The translations under genes were made by a program, and so were the position numbers. This document shows positions 43,836-53,205 of a stretch of 64,000 nt of DNA, one piece after another. Numbering within the stretch: the first letter of the stretch is position 1; every line of letters starts with the position of its first letter. The stretch spans positions 38,340,024 through 38,404,023 of the forward strand of contig CM037788.1 in NCBI GenBank assembly GCA_021229015.1. The letters run 5' to 3'. Source of the DNA: Solen grandis. Its lineage: Eukaryota > Mollusca > Bivalvia > Adapedonta > Solenidae. The notes under the pieces were generated by a model. It was not told the origin of the DNA. It saw only the letters and a list, made by a program, of their open reading frames with translations, and ran no database searches.

Positions 43836-44543
43836 TCTATTGTGAGATTGATGCGGTTACTTCCCCCTGATATACCGAACAATGCCGTAGCCACCGATTT
43901 GATTGGCTTTTACGAAGGTCAATCTGTACGATGTGGTCAGACCCAGTTAGCATACTCGATCTGATTTTAATGAGATTGGTCAATACCTCTACTGCATTTC
44001 CTTGACGTCAACTAACTGTAAATAATATGAAATATGAAAGCTAGAAAAAGCTAAATCAAAATCTTTTATAAAAATGGGAAGTGACGGAATAAAGTGCATG
44101 CTTCTTATTTACTATTTATTTGGACTACAAGTCTCCCTTCAGTTTTGAACATTCAAGGCTTTTGGCCTCCATTTTTTAATGTCATGCATTCCCCCAGCCA
44201 AAAGGTATCAATATTGTCCCCCCTTATTTTCAAGCAAAATTCCCCCTACAATCGAAAATACAAGAGGTCATATAAATAGCAAGAATGGTCAAGTGGTAAA
44301 TTGTTGTACAATACAGCTGTACTGTTAACTAGTTGATTTCCATTTCACTTTTAACCAATAAAGTGACTAGACAGGAACTATTTTGTACATTTTTTATTAA
44401 TATAATATTATTATTGTATGTTAACACATTATGTGCAGCATAATGATTTAAAATTTCCCTTACAGGGGAAAACAACACGAAAATTCTCCCTCCTGAAGGT
44501 ACAAGTACTGTTCCCCAAAAACAGAAAGAGAGCCCTGTTATTG
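43836..44543. other. Non-coding flank upstream of the NCBP2AS2-like gene
   Basis: It holds several C-rich short blocks (44150-44240) and an inverted pair agccctg-ttattg-cagggct at 44531-44550. No exon. Confidence 0.4.
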
Positions 44544-44953
44544 CAGGGCTTTTTTTCCTTCTATATTAGAGGCCGATCTTCGGTGACTTCCCAATCGTAA
44601 AAAGGCTATATTTTTCCCAATTTTGACCAAAAGAATTCCCAAAATCTAATGATAAAATTCCCAATATGTTCCAACTATTTTTCTCCTTAAACCTATAAGC
44701 GAATATTCATTAACACAGAGAAAAAAAAGTAACGCAGTTGTTTCCGTAATGCACAAAATTATACGTCACTCTACACTGCATGCTACTTAAAGTAAAGCAC
44801 CTGCTGTTCGATGACCCAATCAACACGCATTCTAAGGCTCAATGTGGAATACTCGGATCTTATTGGACGACTATCATTTGTCACACCTTCTACCGACTAT
44901 TGTTTTACCTTCATTTAGAGAGCTGTTATGAAGTTGCGCAATCATCTCAGTCA

Positions 44954-45039
44954 ATGGCGGCTGTTTGCGAAGATACATTAGCATTTTTATTGCTTGTTTA
45001 TCTTTTTAAAACATTCAGATCAGTTGTTCGGTTCACCAA
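44954..45039 (+). CDS. NCBP2AS2: Exon 1 of the NCBP2AS2-like gene
   Basis: It encodes residues 1-28 and two bases of codon 29. The donor is AA|gtaagt, a near-consensus site. An inverted CCAAT box (attgg) near 44863 and a GC-richer 5' flank suggest the promoter is close by. It lies between the CAGGG-type inverted ends described separately. Confidence 0.72.
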
Positions 45040-48000
45040 GTAAGTTTTCAATACATAAACACATCAGTTATTTACCTTGATGTATAAATAACCAATTCCT
45101 TATTGCTAAGGAAAAAGTCAAAAACGTAGCCAAAATGAAACGTCCCCCAAACATAACATACTCAATTTTTTTTTTTTAAATTTCATTTTTGATTTATTAT
45201 TAGTCTTTTTTTTAAAATATTTTATATAGTAATTATTTTTTTTAATTTTTTTTAAAATTTGACAAAATATTTTAACAATTTTCTATATTAAACTTAGAGT
45301 TAATTTTTATGTTTTTATTTCTATTTATTTTTAAATATAATGTACCAAATGAATGTGCATTTGACATTTCAACTAAAGCATATATAAACACAAAAATATA
45401 TTGGAGCCACTTGTTAAAAAATCTGCCTCCAACTTAAGAGATTTGGCTCTATCTGGTGAATGCGAAAACATTTTTGCAGCTAGTGCTAGTCTTGGTGTTG
45501 ACACCAAGGAGGAAGATTGTTTATGGACATTAGTACCATTTTAAATAGTGCAGCGATTTGAACCAAAGACAGCTCTGTTTTATGTCTAGTTGTTATATCA
45601 ATTTGTTTTGATTCTTTAAGATTCATAAGCATACCTGTCAAGTCTCACGCTTAAATCGTGATTCTCACGATTTTAAGTTCATGGTCACGATTTCACGATT
45701 TTTGGCCATTTTCTCACGATTTTTTATAAAAAAATACCAAAAACATTGTGGGTCAGAAATTTTGTCTAATTTACCTTCTCTAATCGTTAAAACAACACAG
45801 GATGCAAGCCCCAATATACAGCCCACCCTGTGACGCTTGTCTAGGGGCATTCCAATATACAGGGTACGTCACAAAACTGGTTATCGCCGGTCTTGCTTAT
45901 ACTCGTATATCCCAGGGCATTCCAGGGCTTCCCGAGAGAAAATCCACCAATCACAATGTTGCTTGAATTTCCGAATCCCTCCGAGTCATATACGGGAATT
46001 ATCGGTAACTATTACTTAAATTCCCGGACATTGCATGATCACCATTCGCGCACTTAATGTCGACTGCAAAACATGAAGACTCCAGAAAAGAAGAAAAAGA
46101 GTTATGCCTCAAAGTACAACAACGCGTGGGAACTGGAATTTTCCTGGCTTTCAAAATCTGACACAGGACCCAATTTTGCTTTCTGCAAACTGTGTAGGAG
46201 GTATGTTGCATTCGTTTCATTTTTTTTATTGTCGTAGGTTTAAGATAATTGAATGGTATTTCTATGTAATTAAAATTTATATATCGATTGTATTTAAAAT
46301 TTATATATCGAATGTTTAAAATATTCGACGTAACAACATATTTTGAAAGTAATACACATGGAGTGCAGCAAAAAACATCAAATTAACGCGGATTTACCCA
46401 AATTTATTCGTCAGCGTATTATTGATACCACTTTTTGCGCATGCGCCATCTAAACGACATTTTGATACTATGGCAACAGCATTTGATTTGTAAACAGACA
46501 CTTAAATGTTAATTATGAATCACTGAAGCATACTTCGACGTTCCTTCTTTTCATAACAATAAAAGTACTAACTGATTATTGTAATCTTTGTTATAATCGC
46601 CGTGAAAAAGACCGCTCACAATTATTTTTAAACCGAAAGTACATTACAAATCGAATGTCGAATAAAAAAAAATTCTCCCAAACCCACACTCCCATCCGGT
46701 CTTCGCGACACGTAAAAATCTCACTCCTTGCCATTCTGAAATGTTGACAGGTATGCATAAGACTGTTAGAATATTACTGTGTATACATGTGAATTGAGTC
46801 TACCTTTTTCCCAAAACGCCCCGAAATCGCGTTTCAATTTCCCAAAATAGAAGGCTAAGGCCCCTTCCCAAATTTCGGAAAAAAAGCCCTGTATTGCAAT
46901 TCCTATTTTTTTTTCTGCACATCTCCCTTTCAGTGCTTTGATTTTATGAAAAAGAAAATAAACATCAACTCTCAAGCTTGAACTTAGAAAACATAACATG
47001 AAAAAGGGTAGGATTGTATTTAAATAGCATCTACAGTTCAGCTATATAATTTTCAATTCATGATAATTCGTTTAAATACTTACAGGGCTATCCATACGAT
47101 ATGACAGCTATTTTGGTCAAAATTCATTCAAAATGGCGATGTCACATGACCAAAATCTATTAAACGCAATGCACAAAATGACCATCAATTCAAATTTGCT
47201 AAGTTTGGTTTTTCAATTGTTATAAATACGTTGGATGTATAACGAGTTTTTTGATTTCATATTGTTTTGAAAAGATCTGTATTATATTTTTTTCGACAGG
47301 ATAAAAATGTGTTGATAATCAAAATATTAATGTTATTTTGAGCATTCAGAAGTGTGCCTTACATCATACGAAAAATGTTACCGAGTTGGTCGGTATAATA
47401 GTTTAAGATGCCGTACAGGTAGTGGAGTCTATAAAACTTTACTAACAATTCGCTATAATTTTATCTTTGATATTTTTATAAAGAACATTGCCTTTTAATT
47501 TCCTGAAAACGATATTTTTGATTTATGTAACCATGACATTCACAAGTGGTTATTCTATCTTTCTACCATTTAGATGATCTACATTAATCAATGATCTGTA
47601 GGTCCCTCTACCATTTATTCAAATCCCCTTTGTGTATTTTAGAAATTGCAAATGTTCAGCATAAATAAACAAAAGAGATGTCATTGCAATTTGAACTTGG
47701 TTTTCAAGTTAGATGCTACCCTTCGACCCGGTCACACAACTAACCGGAATACTACCGAAAAACCAGAATACCCCCCTCCCTCCACAAAATAGGGATTATT
47801 AGCTATAAATTGCTGTTGTGCTTGTTTAGTGTTTTAAATATGAAGTACCATATGTTTTGTGCTGTTGTTTATGTTTATTTTTTTCTAAATATGAGATAAT
47901 GTGAAATTTCCGGTAGGAGAAATTGCTAGTCTGGAACACTCCCTCAACCAGAATATCCCAGAATGAATGTGTAATCGATTATGTGCTTGTGTAGTGTATT

Positions 48001-51000
48001 TATAAATATGAAATATATTGCTAAATGTTGTTGTGTATGTTTATTAAGTGTTTTGAAATTATATATGTACCAGACGACTTCAGTAACCGCAATACCCCTG
48101 AATAAATGTATTTTGGTTGGTATTCCGTTTTTTTTTTGTTGTATTCCAGTATTTCGGTTAGTCGTGTGAGCGAACAGTATTCTGTCAAAAAGGATCCAAG
48201 TTAAAACGATGCCAAAATGGTCAAAACTGCCCCATCTTGGTGTGAAGATTATTTAAAATGGCCCCATATAAATGGACCCTTTATGAATGTGTGAGCAATT
48301 AGATAATTTTATTAAAGCAATGTGTAAAAGGCAAAGCGATACCTTTTTAAGTGTGACAAATCAAATGTGTGAGTGTGTATTTGTGTCAATTATTTCATTA
48401 TATATATATATATATATACACACACAAAATAATCCTGTGTTTTTAAATGTTATTTTTTTGCTATAATCCTAAATATCCAAAATTGAAATTATGGGATAAA
48501 AATGTAACTAACTCGACCTGGCTCAGGATCGAACCTTGCCGGCATGCAAGTCCAATGCTCTAACCACTGAGACAAAGGGTTGGCTCCCTGATGGAGTTGT
48601 CAGAGATTGTATTTATACCTGTGACGACGCATCATCACAAAAACAAGTCAAATGTTTTTTTATAGAGAATATAGATAGAAATGTCATAAATAATCTATTG
48701 TAAAAAATTAACTAGTTACGAGGGCAGTAAATCTTATCAAAATGATGCCGATTCCATTGTCAATTCTATCTGAGAAGTATGTATTTCTGCTTGAGTCATT
48801 TGGACATACAAAAATACAAAATAAACAGTATAGTATTTAACACACTAAAATGAAACTACCACATTGGTTTGGACCAAAATGTAAAAATGCCCGTAGGAAC
48901 TTTCATAAGGCAAAATATCCATATAAACTATGAAAAAACATTTCTAATAAAGACAGTTTAAATCAAAAGTTAAAATATAAAAATCTACAAATAACAAACT
49001 ATATGAAATCAAGAAACAAAAATATTCAAAATTTAAAAACTAATGACTGAAGAAAATATTGGGAAAAAATGTAAAATAAAGTTGAAATTAATATAGACAA
49101 TCTATATGACTTATTTTATATACATTTTTTAGAATAATGAAGACAAAATTAGGTTTTAAAGATTATTTTATGAAAACTCCAACTGGATATTTAAAGTTTT
49201 TTGTATTTATCTCTTCTAATCACTTACATCATAAAGATAGATTTCACACACTTTTCTCCCCTCTTATGGGCCCAGACCCTATCCCCCTAAGGTGAAAAAA
49301 AAACAATGGCTTTGGTGTTTTTCTGTATGGACATCTCAGTTTAATTATTCCAGTTTTTTTTATATAAATTGTGAACCAGTTTTACCAGTGCACTGTGGTT
49401 CAAAATGCTTCCAGGTATGATACGTACCAATAAGAATCAGTGTAACCATTTGTTGTTGTTGTTGTTGTTTTCCCAGATACAAAAATTCTAAAGGTCAAGA
49501 GCATTTTTTATTAATTAATTAAATACCCTAGAACATTATTCTTTGAATATCCTTCATGTTTTAACTTTGCTGAAAATTTGTGGAAGTCCTGTGCAAGTTG
49601 CAAATAGAGTAGCCTGCCTTGTCAAAGTGTGCTTGATGTGTAGGAACATGAATTTATTTAAAACAAAACAGCATAAAGCAATATATTGGCAATGTTTAAA
49701 GTGGAACAAACAAAGAAATTAAGTTCTAGTAAACAATACATACTGATAGGTATCATGTTTTAATCATCTTGAAATGTTTTTTGTTTCAGAATACCAAATC
49801 AAGAGAGAATTATACAGTATGTAAGTATACTATTACCTACTTGCACTTATAATAGATTACTGTAGGGCTGAAATGAATACTAGAGTACATACTGGTGATT
49901 ATCTACTAAATACGAGGTGTATCCTGTTAAATGTATTTTCACTCGCCCTGCACTTATTAAATGTTCACTTGACATGGCGAGTGCAAGGGTGAGTGTAATT
50001 TAACACTCTTGTGTAGTGGAATGTTTAACCTAAGCAAACTGTCAAACCCATGTAAATAAGCAAGAGCCACTTTGGTCCTCATTTCAGACTAGTATCAAAC
50101 TTAATATATAGCAATTCTCCACACACCCATCCTTTGATACATGTATATGCATGGGGCTCTTCTTTGACACACTAGTCAGGATACTGACCATTTAAATTTA
50201 GAAATTGTACCTTTTGATTCTTGAAAATAAATATTCAGGGGTCAAATTTATATTAAAGTAAGAAGGAAAAGACTCACAAAATCCTCAAAATATTGTTCTT
50301 TTTACAATTTTGGAACATTTTGACCTTTGAGTTTCACTGACAATAGGGAGCCTTAATGCATGATTTATGTTCAATATTAACATCATGTTTCGTATTAGGA
50401 AGATTTACCGTCCCCAGTGGCCGAGTGGTTAGAGTGTCTGCCTTTGGAGCAGGAGGTCGTAGGTTTGATCCCCGCCCGTGACATACCAAAGTCGTAAAAA
50501 TGGTACTGTTATAGCTCCCTTGCTTGGTGCTCAGCATATAAGGGTAGTTTCAGGACTGGTTGGCCTGGTGTCAGGATAATGCCACATGTCTATGGTGTGA
50601 TACTGCAGTGTGGCTGCACTATATCTGTCTCAAGTAGACATCGTCTCCAAATGACTGAAATACTGTCGGTGGGACGTTAAACCAAACAAACATTTTTTAA
50701 ATTGACAAGGTTATGTTCATTTTCTCAGCTTGCAGATTCAGCACCAATTAGAAAGGCAGCAAAGGCAACAGTTCATTTCTTCATTAGAAGTCAATACAAA
50801 GGTTAGTACTAGCTGTCAGTGTTCTACTAAGATTTGAAAGTTAGGATAGAACTTGTGATTTTCTTGAATTTTTGGTAACACTCTGTAAGAAATTTGTAAC
50901 AAAAACCTTAAAAAAGGGCAGTACTGAAAACCAGAGTGAGAACACTGGCAGTTCAGTCTGTCAGCCTAAACCAGCATAATTTCTTAATTACATTTAAACA

Positions 51001-52518
51001 ATAAATATATTTTTTTTAATTTTATATTTTGATCCCCAAATCTATACAAAGTGTTTCTGTGTGTTGTGCAATATCAAAACATGTATACATATAGTCTACT
51101 CATAATGCACAAATATACATAATACATGCATACAATATAAGTATACAATAATTACAATGGAAAAGAAGTTTTACGTACCATTAAGTTACAATATGCAAAT
51201 GTATGGCAATAGAGCAATAAATGTACATACAAAAGAACATTGTCTTTAGTTACCTCCTGAAAGTTTAACCCTTTCCCTCATAGAGGATACCATGAAAAGA
51301 CCTATGCGAACAGCATATAACCAGATCAGCCTGCGAGTAACTCGCAGGCTGATCAGGTTTTATGTTGTTCGCTGCTCCTCAGTGGTCTGGTAATGAGATT
51401 TTACATTTATTTGGTAAGGTTTGAGTTTGGCTTTCTGCAGATCAGGCTTTATGTGGTACCTATTGAGTGCGTCAAAATGAGTCTATATGAGGGAAAGTTT
51501 AACTTGACCCTAGAAAATATGAATTTGACCTTTGAAAATTTTGGCTGAAGAGTCAATGATGTTTGAAGCTTAGAGTGTGCCGAATGCCTTGACAGACATA
51601 TATTACCTTACTCTTGCATCAATCAGAGGAAAACCTGCTTTTTTTGTCTGTTGAATGATTAAATACCATTAATTTTCAAAATTAATTGAATACATTGTAT
51701 TTATTTGAAAAAGTTCAGAAATATGCAATCTCTCATCATTTGATTTAAATTGAGTATATAAATTTTTTAGCCTTTCATATCCTTTTTTGTCACCTTCCCA
51801 AGTGGTAAGAGCGTCTGCTCTGGGAGCAGGAGGTTGTGGCTTCGGTTCCCACCCGCGACATACCAGTCGTAAAAAATGGTACTGTTATAGCTCCCTTGCT
51901 TGGTGCTCAGCATATAAGGGTAGTTCCAGGACTAGTTGGCCTGGTGTCAGGATAATGTGACTGGGTGTGGTATCATGCTACATGTCTACAGCATGATACT
52001 GCAGTGTGACAGACAATATCTGTCTCAAGTAGACATAGTCTCCAAATGGCTGAAATACTGTCTGTTGGAAGTTAAACCCAACAAACAACCAACTGGAATC
52101 CAAGTAATACTTTTGGGTGATGGTATATATTATATGTATCAATTCACCTGGGGCTTGGGGGTGGGGGGTCTGCTCTCTAACAGCAACAAAAAAAATTTCC
52201 ATTGGACACAATGACCAGATTTTTTATCAGCCAGAATGTAATATTCAGAGTTACGGCCCTTGAATTAATGGAATTGATTGACGGGCATATTTTGCAATAA
52301 CCAGCGCTTGTTTAATTTAGATATACTTGTAAACACTGGAAAAATCATTGATGGCAGTCTATCAGATGAAAACTAATTATTTTGATAATATTTTAGCTAA
52401 TGAAAAAATGGATGAAGTTCTAAAGAAGTCCTCAGAAAAAGTTTCGGACGGCTCATTCAAAGACAGATTTCTGAAAAATATTGCAGAGGAATTAAAAAGG
52501 AAAAGGAGAGAAGAGTGA
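44954..52518 (+). CDS. NCBP2AS2: NCBP2AS2-like small protein (103 aa, four exons)
   Basis: Exons 44954-45039, 49790-49820, 50729-50801 and 52397-52518 join in phase. The first junction splits a Lys codon (AA|A), the second falls between codons, and the third splits an Ala codon (G|CT). All introns are GT-AG. The product is 103 aa: a hydrophobic stretch at residues 9-18 (LAFLLLVYLF), then a conserved core LADSAPIRKAAKATVHFF at about 40-57. A charged, helical, Lys/Arg/Glu-rich C-terminus ends KRKRREE. Human NCBP2AS2 (99 aa, as I recall) has LSESRPIRRAAQLTAF and a similar basic tail. Its molecular role is poorly known. The hydrophobic N-terminus could anchor it in a membrane, which is inference. 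The start has a good context (tcaATGG) and no upstream in-frame alternative of similar quality. Confidence 0.75.
45630..46755 (+). mobile_element. TIR transposon with BED-like zinc-finger exon, internally deleted
   Basis: CATACCTGTCAA starts at 45630 and its inverse TTGACAGGTATG ends at 46755. CATAAG lies directly outside both ends (45624-45629, 46756-46761), a 6-bp duplication. The 1126-bp element contains a short coding exon (46073-46200) and tandem 'tcacgatt' words near its left end (45655-45722). It has lost any catalytic domain, so it is a non-autonomous derivative. It lies in intron 1 of the NCBP2AS2-like gene. Confidence 0.75.
46073..46200 (+). CDS. First exon of a BED-type zinc-finger transposase, remnant
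   Basis: The ATG at 46073 opens 42 codons, beginning MKTPEKKKKSYASKYNN. It then has WELEFSWLSKSD and ends FAFCKLCR at a donor AG|gtatgt. The Lys-rich start, the aromatic W/F residues and the CxxC pair fit the N-terminal half of BED-like fingers found in hAT-type and related transposases and their domesticated relatives. No downstream exon with the His pair or catalytic domain is present before the element ends at 46755. It is probably a leftover of an internal deletion. Confidence 0.55.
46895..48395. other. Intron 1 of the NCBP2AS2-like gene, non-coding
   Basis: AT-rich with degenerate phrases ('ccggaatacc', 'tattttggttggtattccg' near 47750-48170) that appear twice as 'cattaggtggta'-like tandem blocks, including 'gtgcttgtttagtgttttaaa' and 'gtgcttgtgtagtgtatttata'. 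No exon. Confidence 0.4.
48398..48427 (+). repeat. (TA)n(CA)n microsatellite
   Basis: A (TA)10-type run followed by (CA)4. Confidence 0.85.
48503..48639 (-). mobile_element. Solo LTR of the tRNA-like TRIM family (137 bp, minus strand)
   Basis: On the minus strand it starts TGTGATGATGCGTCGTCACA, has a full TATAAATA box, a degenerate A box (TGTCTCAGTGG) and B box (GGTTCGATCCT), and ends TTAGTTACA. No second LTR, primer site or purine tract follows. AAAA lies on both sides (48499-48502, 48640-48643), consistent with a 4-bp duplication, though an A-run is weak evidence. A lone LTR is what recombination between two LTRs leaves behind, which supports reading the repeats as true LTRs. Confidence 0.82.
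48644..49789. other. Intron 1, distal part
   Basis: AT-rich, with a (GTT)6 run at about 49452-49470. The acceptor of intron 1 is ttgtttcag at 49781-49789. Confidence 0.5.
49790..49820 (+). CDS. NCBP2AS2: Exon 2 (31 bp) of the NCBP2AS2-like gene
   Basis: A 31-bp exon, acceptor ttgtttcag|A and donor TAT|gtaagt. It encodes the end of codon 29 and IPNQERIIQY. Too short to be found without its neighbours, but both splice sites are strong and the phases match on both sides. Confidence 0.72.
50406..50697 (+). repeat. tRNA-derived SINE, family 3, full-length, in intron 2
   Basis: The tRNA-like head 'cccagtggccgagtggttag' has an A box and 'ggtttgatcccc' a B box. It continues with 'atggtactgttatagctccc', 'agcatataagggtagtttca', 'ctcaagtagacatcgtctcc' and 'gaaatactgtcggtgggacg', and ends 'ttaaaccaaacaaac' plus a T-run. 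It ends about 31 bp before exon 3, so its tail is next to the acceptor pyrimidine tract. Confidence 0.85.
50729..50801 (+). CDS. NCBP2AS2: Exon 3 of the NCBP2AS2-like gene
   Basis: 73 bp, acceptor tttctcag|CTTG, donor AAAG|gttagt. It encodes the conserved core LADSAPIRKAAKATVHFF followed by IRSQYK, the part that identifies the family. Confidence 0.78.
51265..51502 (+). repeat. TTAA-flanked hairpin MITE, copy 4 (238 bp), in intron 3
   Basis: TTAA edges, the same termini and the same central hairpin as copies 1-3, with a few small deletions. Confidence 0.88.
51788..52095 (+). repeat. tRNA-derived SINE, family 3, in intron 3
   Basis: Same block order as 50406-50697 with a longer middle ('gtgactgggtgtggtatcat'). 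The head is slightly truncated at the A box ('cccaagtggtaagagcg'), and the B box is 'ggttcccacccg', degraded. It ends 'gttaaacccaacaaac'. The 92-aa plus and 77-aa minus frames over it are not genes. Confidence 0.82.
52397..52518 (+). CDS. NCBP2AS2: Exon 4 and stop of the NCBP2AS2-like gene
   Basis: Acceptor ataatattttag|CTAATG. It encodes 40 residues from the split Ala codon to a TGA at 52516-52518. The sequence is strongly helical and charged (DRFLKNIAEELKRKRREE). The 3' UTR follows. Confidence 0.76.
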
Positions 52519-52749
52519 GATGAGATATGTGACAAAGTATTCAACATCGTTGTGATGCAGACTGGTGCATGTTTTTGCAATATTGATGTAATAGAGAACT
52601 ATTGGTAACAGTTCAAGTTAAGAACTTTAAAGAAGAGTACACATGTGACAGGTATTATTGAAGGAGAAATCCATCCTCTGTTAAAGACAAAATGTTAATA
52701 TTATATTTATTGTCGTATGTGTATATAAAATATTTTATTATGTTTTGAT

Positions 52750-52755
52750 AATAAA
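52750..52755 (+). terminator. NCBP2AS2: Polyadenylation signal of the NCBP2AS2-like gene
   Basis: AATAAA about 232 bp after the stop, followed by 'aatcaaatctaatgacgtgttttatttttt', a GT/T-rich downstream element. This is the first canonical AATAAA downstream of exon 4. Confidence 0.6.
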
Positions 52756-52799
52756 AAAAATCAAATCTAATGACGTGTTTTATTTTTTCATTGTGTTTT

Positions 52800-53205
52800 T
52801 CTTACCTGAGCATTGAGCCCAGTGGACTAAAGATAGACTTGTATGAACCCCATGATACCCCTGTTATCCATGCATTGCCAACCATAAACTGTCAATGATA
52901 TCTACCTTGAGATAACTGGGCAGAAGTTAATGATCCTTTGATGGTCATTGCAGTGATTTCAATAATTAACTAGAATCATACAAACCTTTTTTTTTTTTGC
53001 TCTATTGGTATTTTAAGGTTGTTTGTTTTTCAAGGAAGAATGTCGAGGTATCGTCATCACAGTGATGTTGTTGACGGCGGCGGACTTGTGACCTTTAACA
53101 TTGGCCATAACTTGTAATCTATAAATTGTCTATCATCAAAATTCACTTTTTCGCAATCACAAAGGCTACATTCTCATCAAGGGCCACAACTCTTAGGTAC
53201 ATTTT
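52800..53205. other. Non-coding with dispersed repeat scraps
   Basis: 'gttgttgacggcggcggact' and 'gggccacaactcttaggtac' belong to the 'gggccataact' type of repeat. No exon. Confidence 0.45.

Larger units (their letters stand above)
44544..46891. mobile_element. Candidate DNA-transposon boundaries enclosing exon 1
   Basis: CAGGGCTTTTTTTCC (44544-44558) is exactly inverted as GGAAAAAAAGCCCTG (46877-46891). Both are followed internally by similar C/T-rich 'ttcccaa' sequence. TATTG lies immediately outside both ends (44539-44543, 46892-46896), like a 5-bp target duplication. CAGGG termini are hAT-like. The interior contains exon 1 of the NCBP2AS2-like gene and a second TIR element (45630-46755). 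No transposase of its own is evident. Alternatively two separate insertions or solo ends of one family flank the promoter. Confidence 0.45.

Noticed and set aside
44531..44555. Rho-independent-style terminator (agccctg hairpin followed by a T-run)
   Set aside because: The genome is eukaryotic, and the structure is explained by an inverted transposon end.
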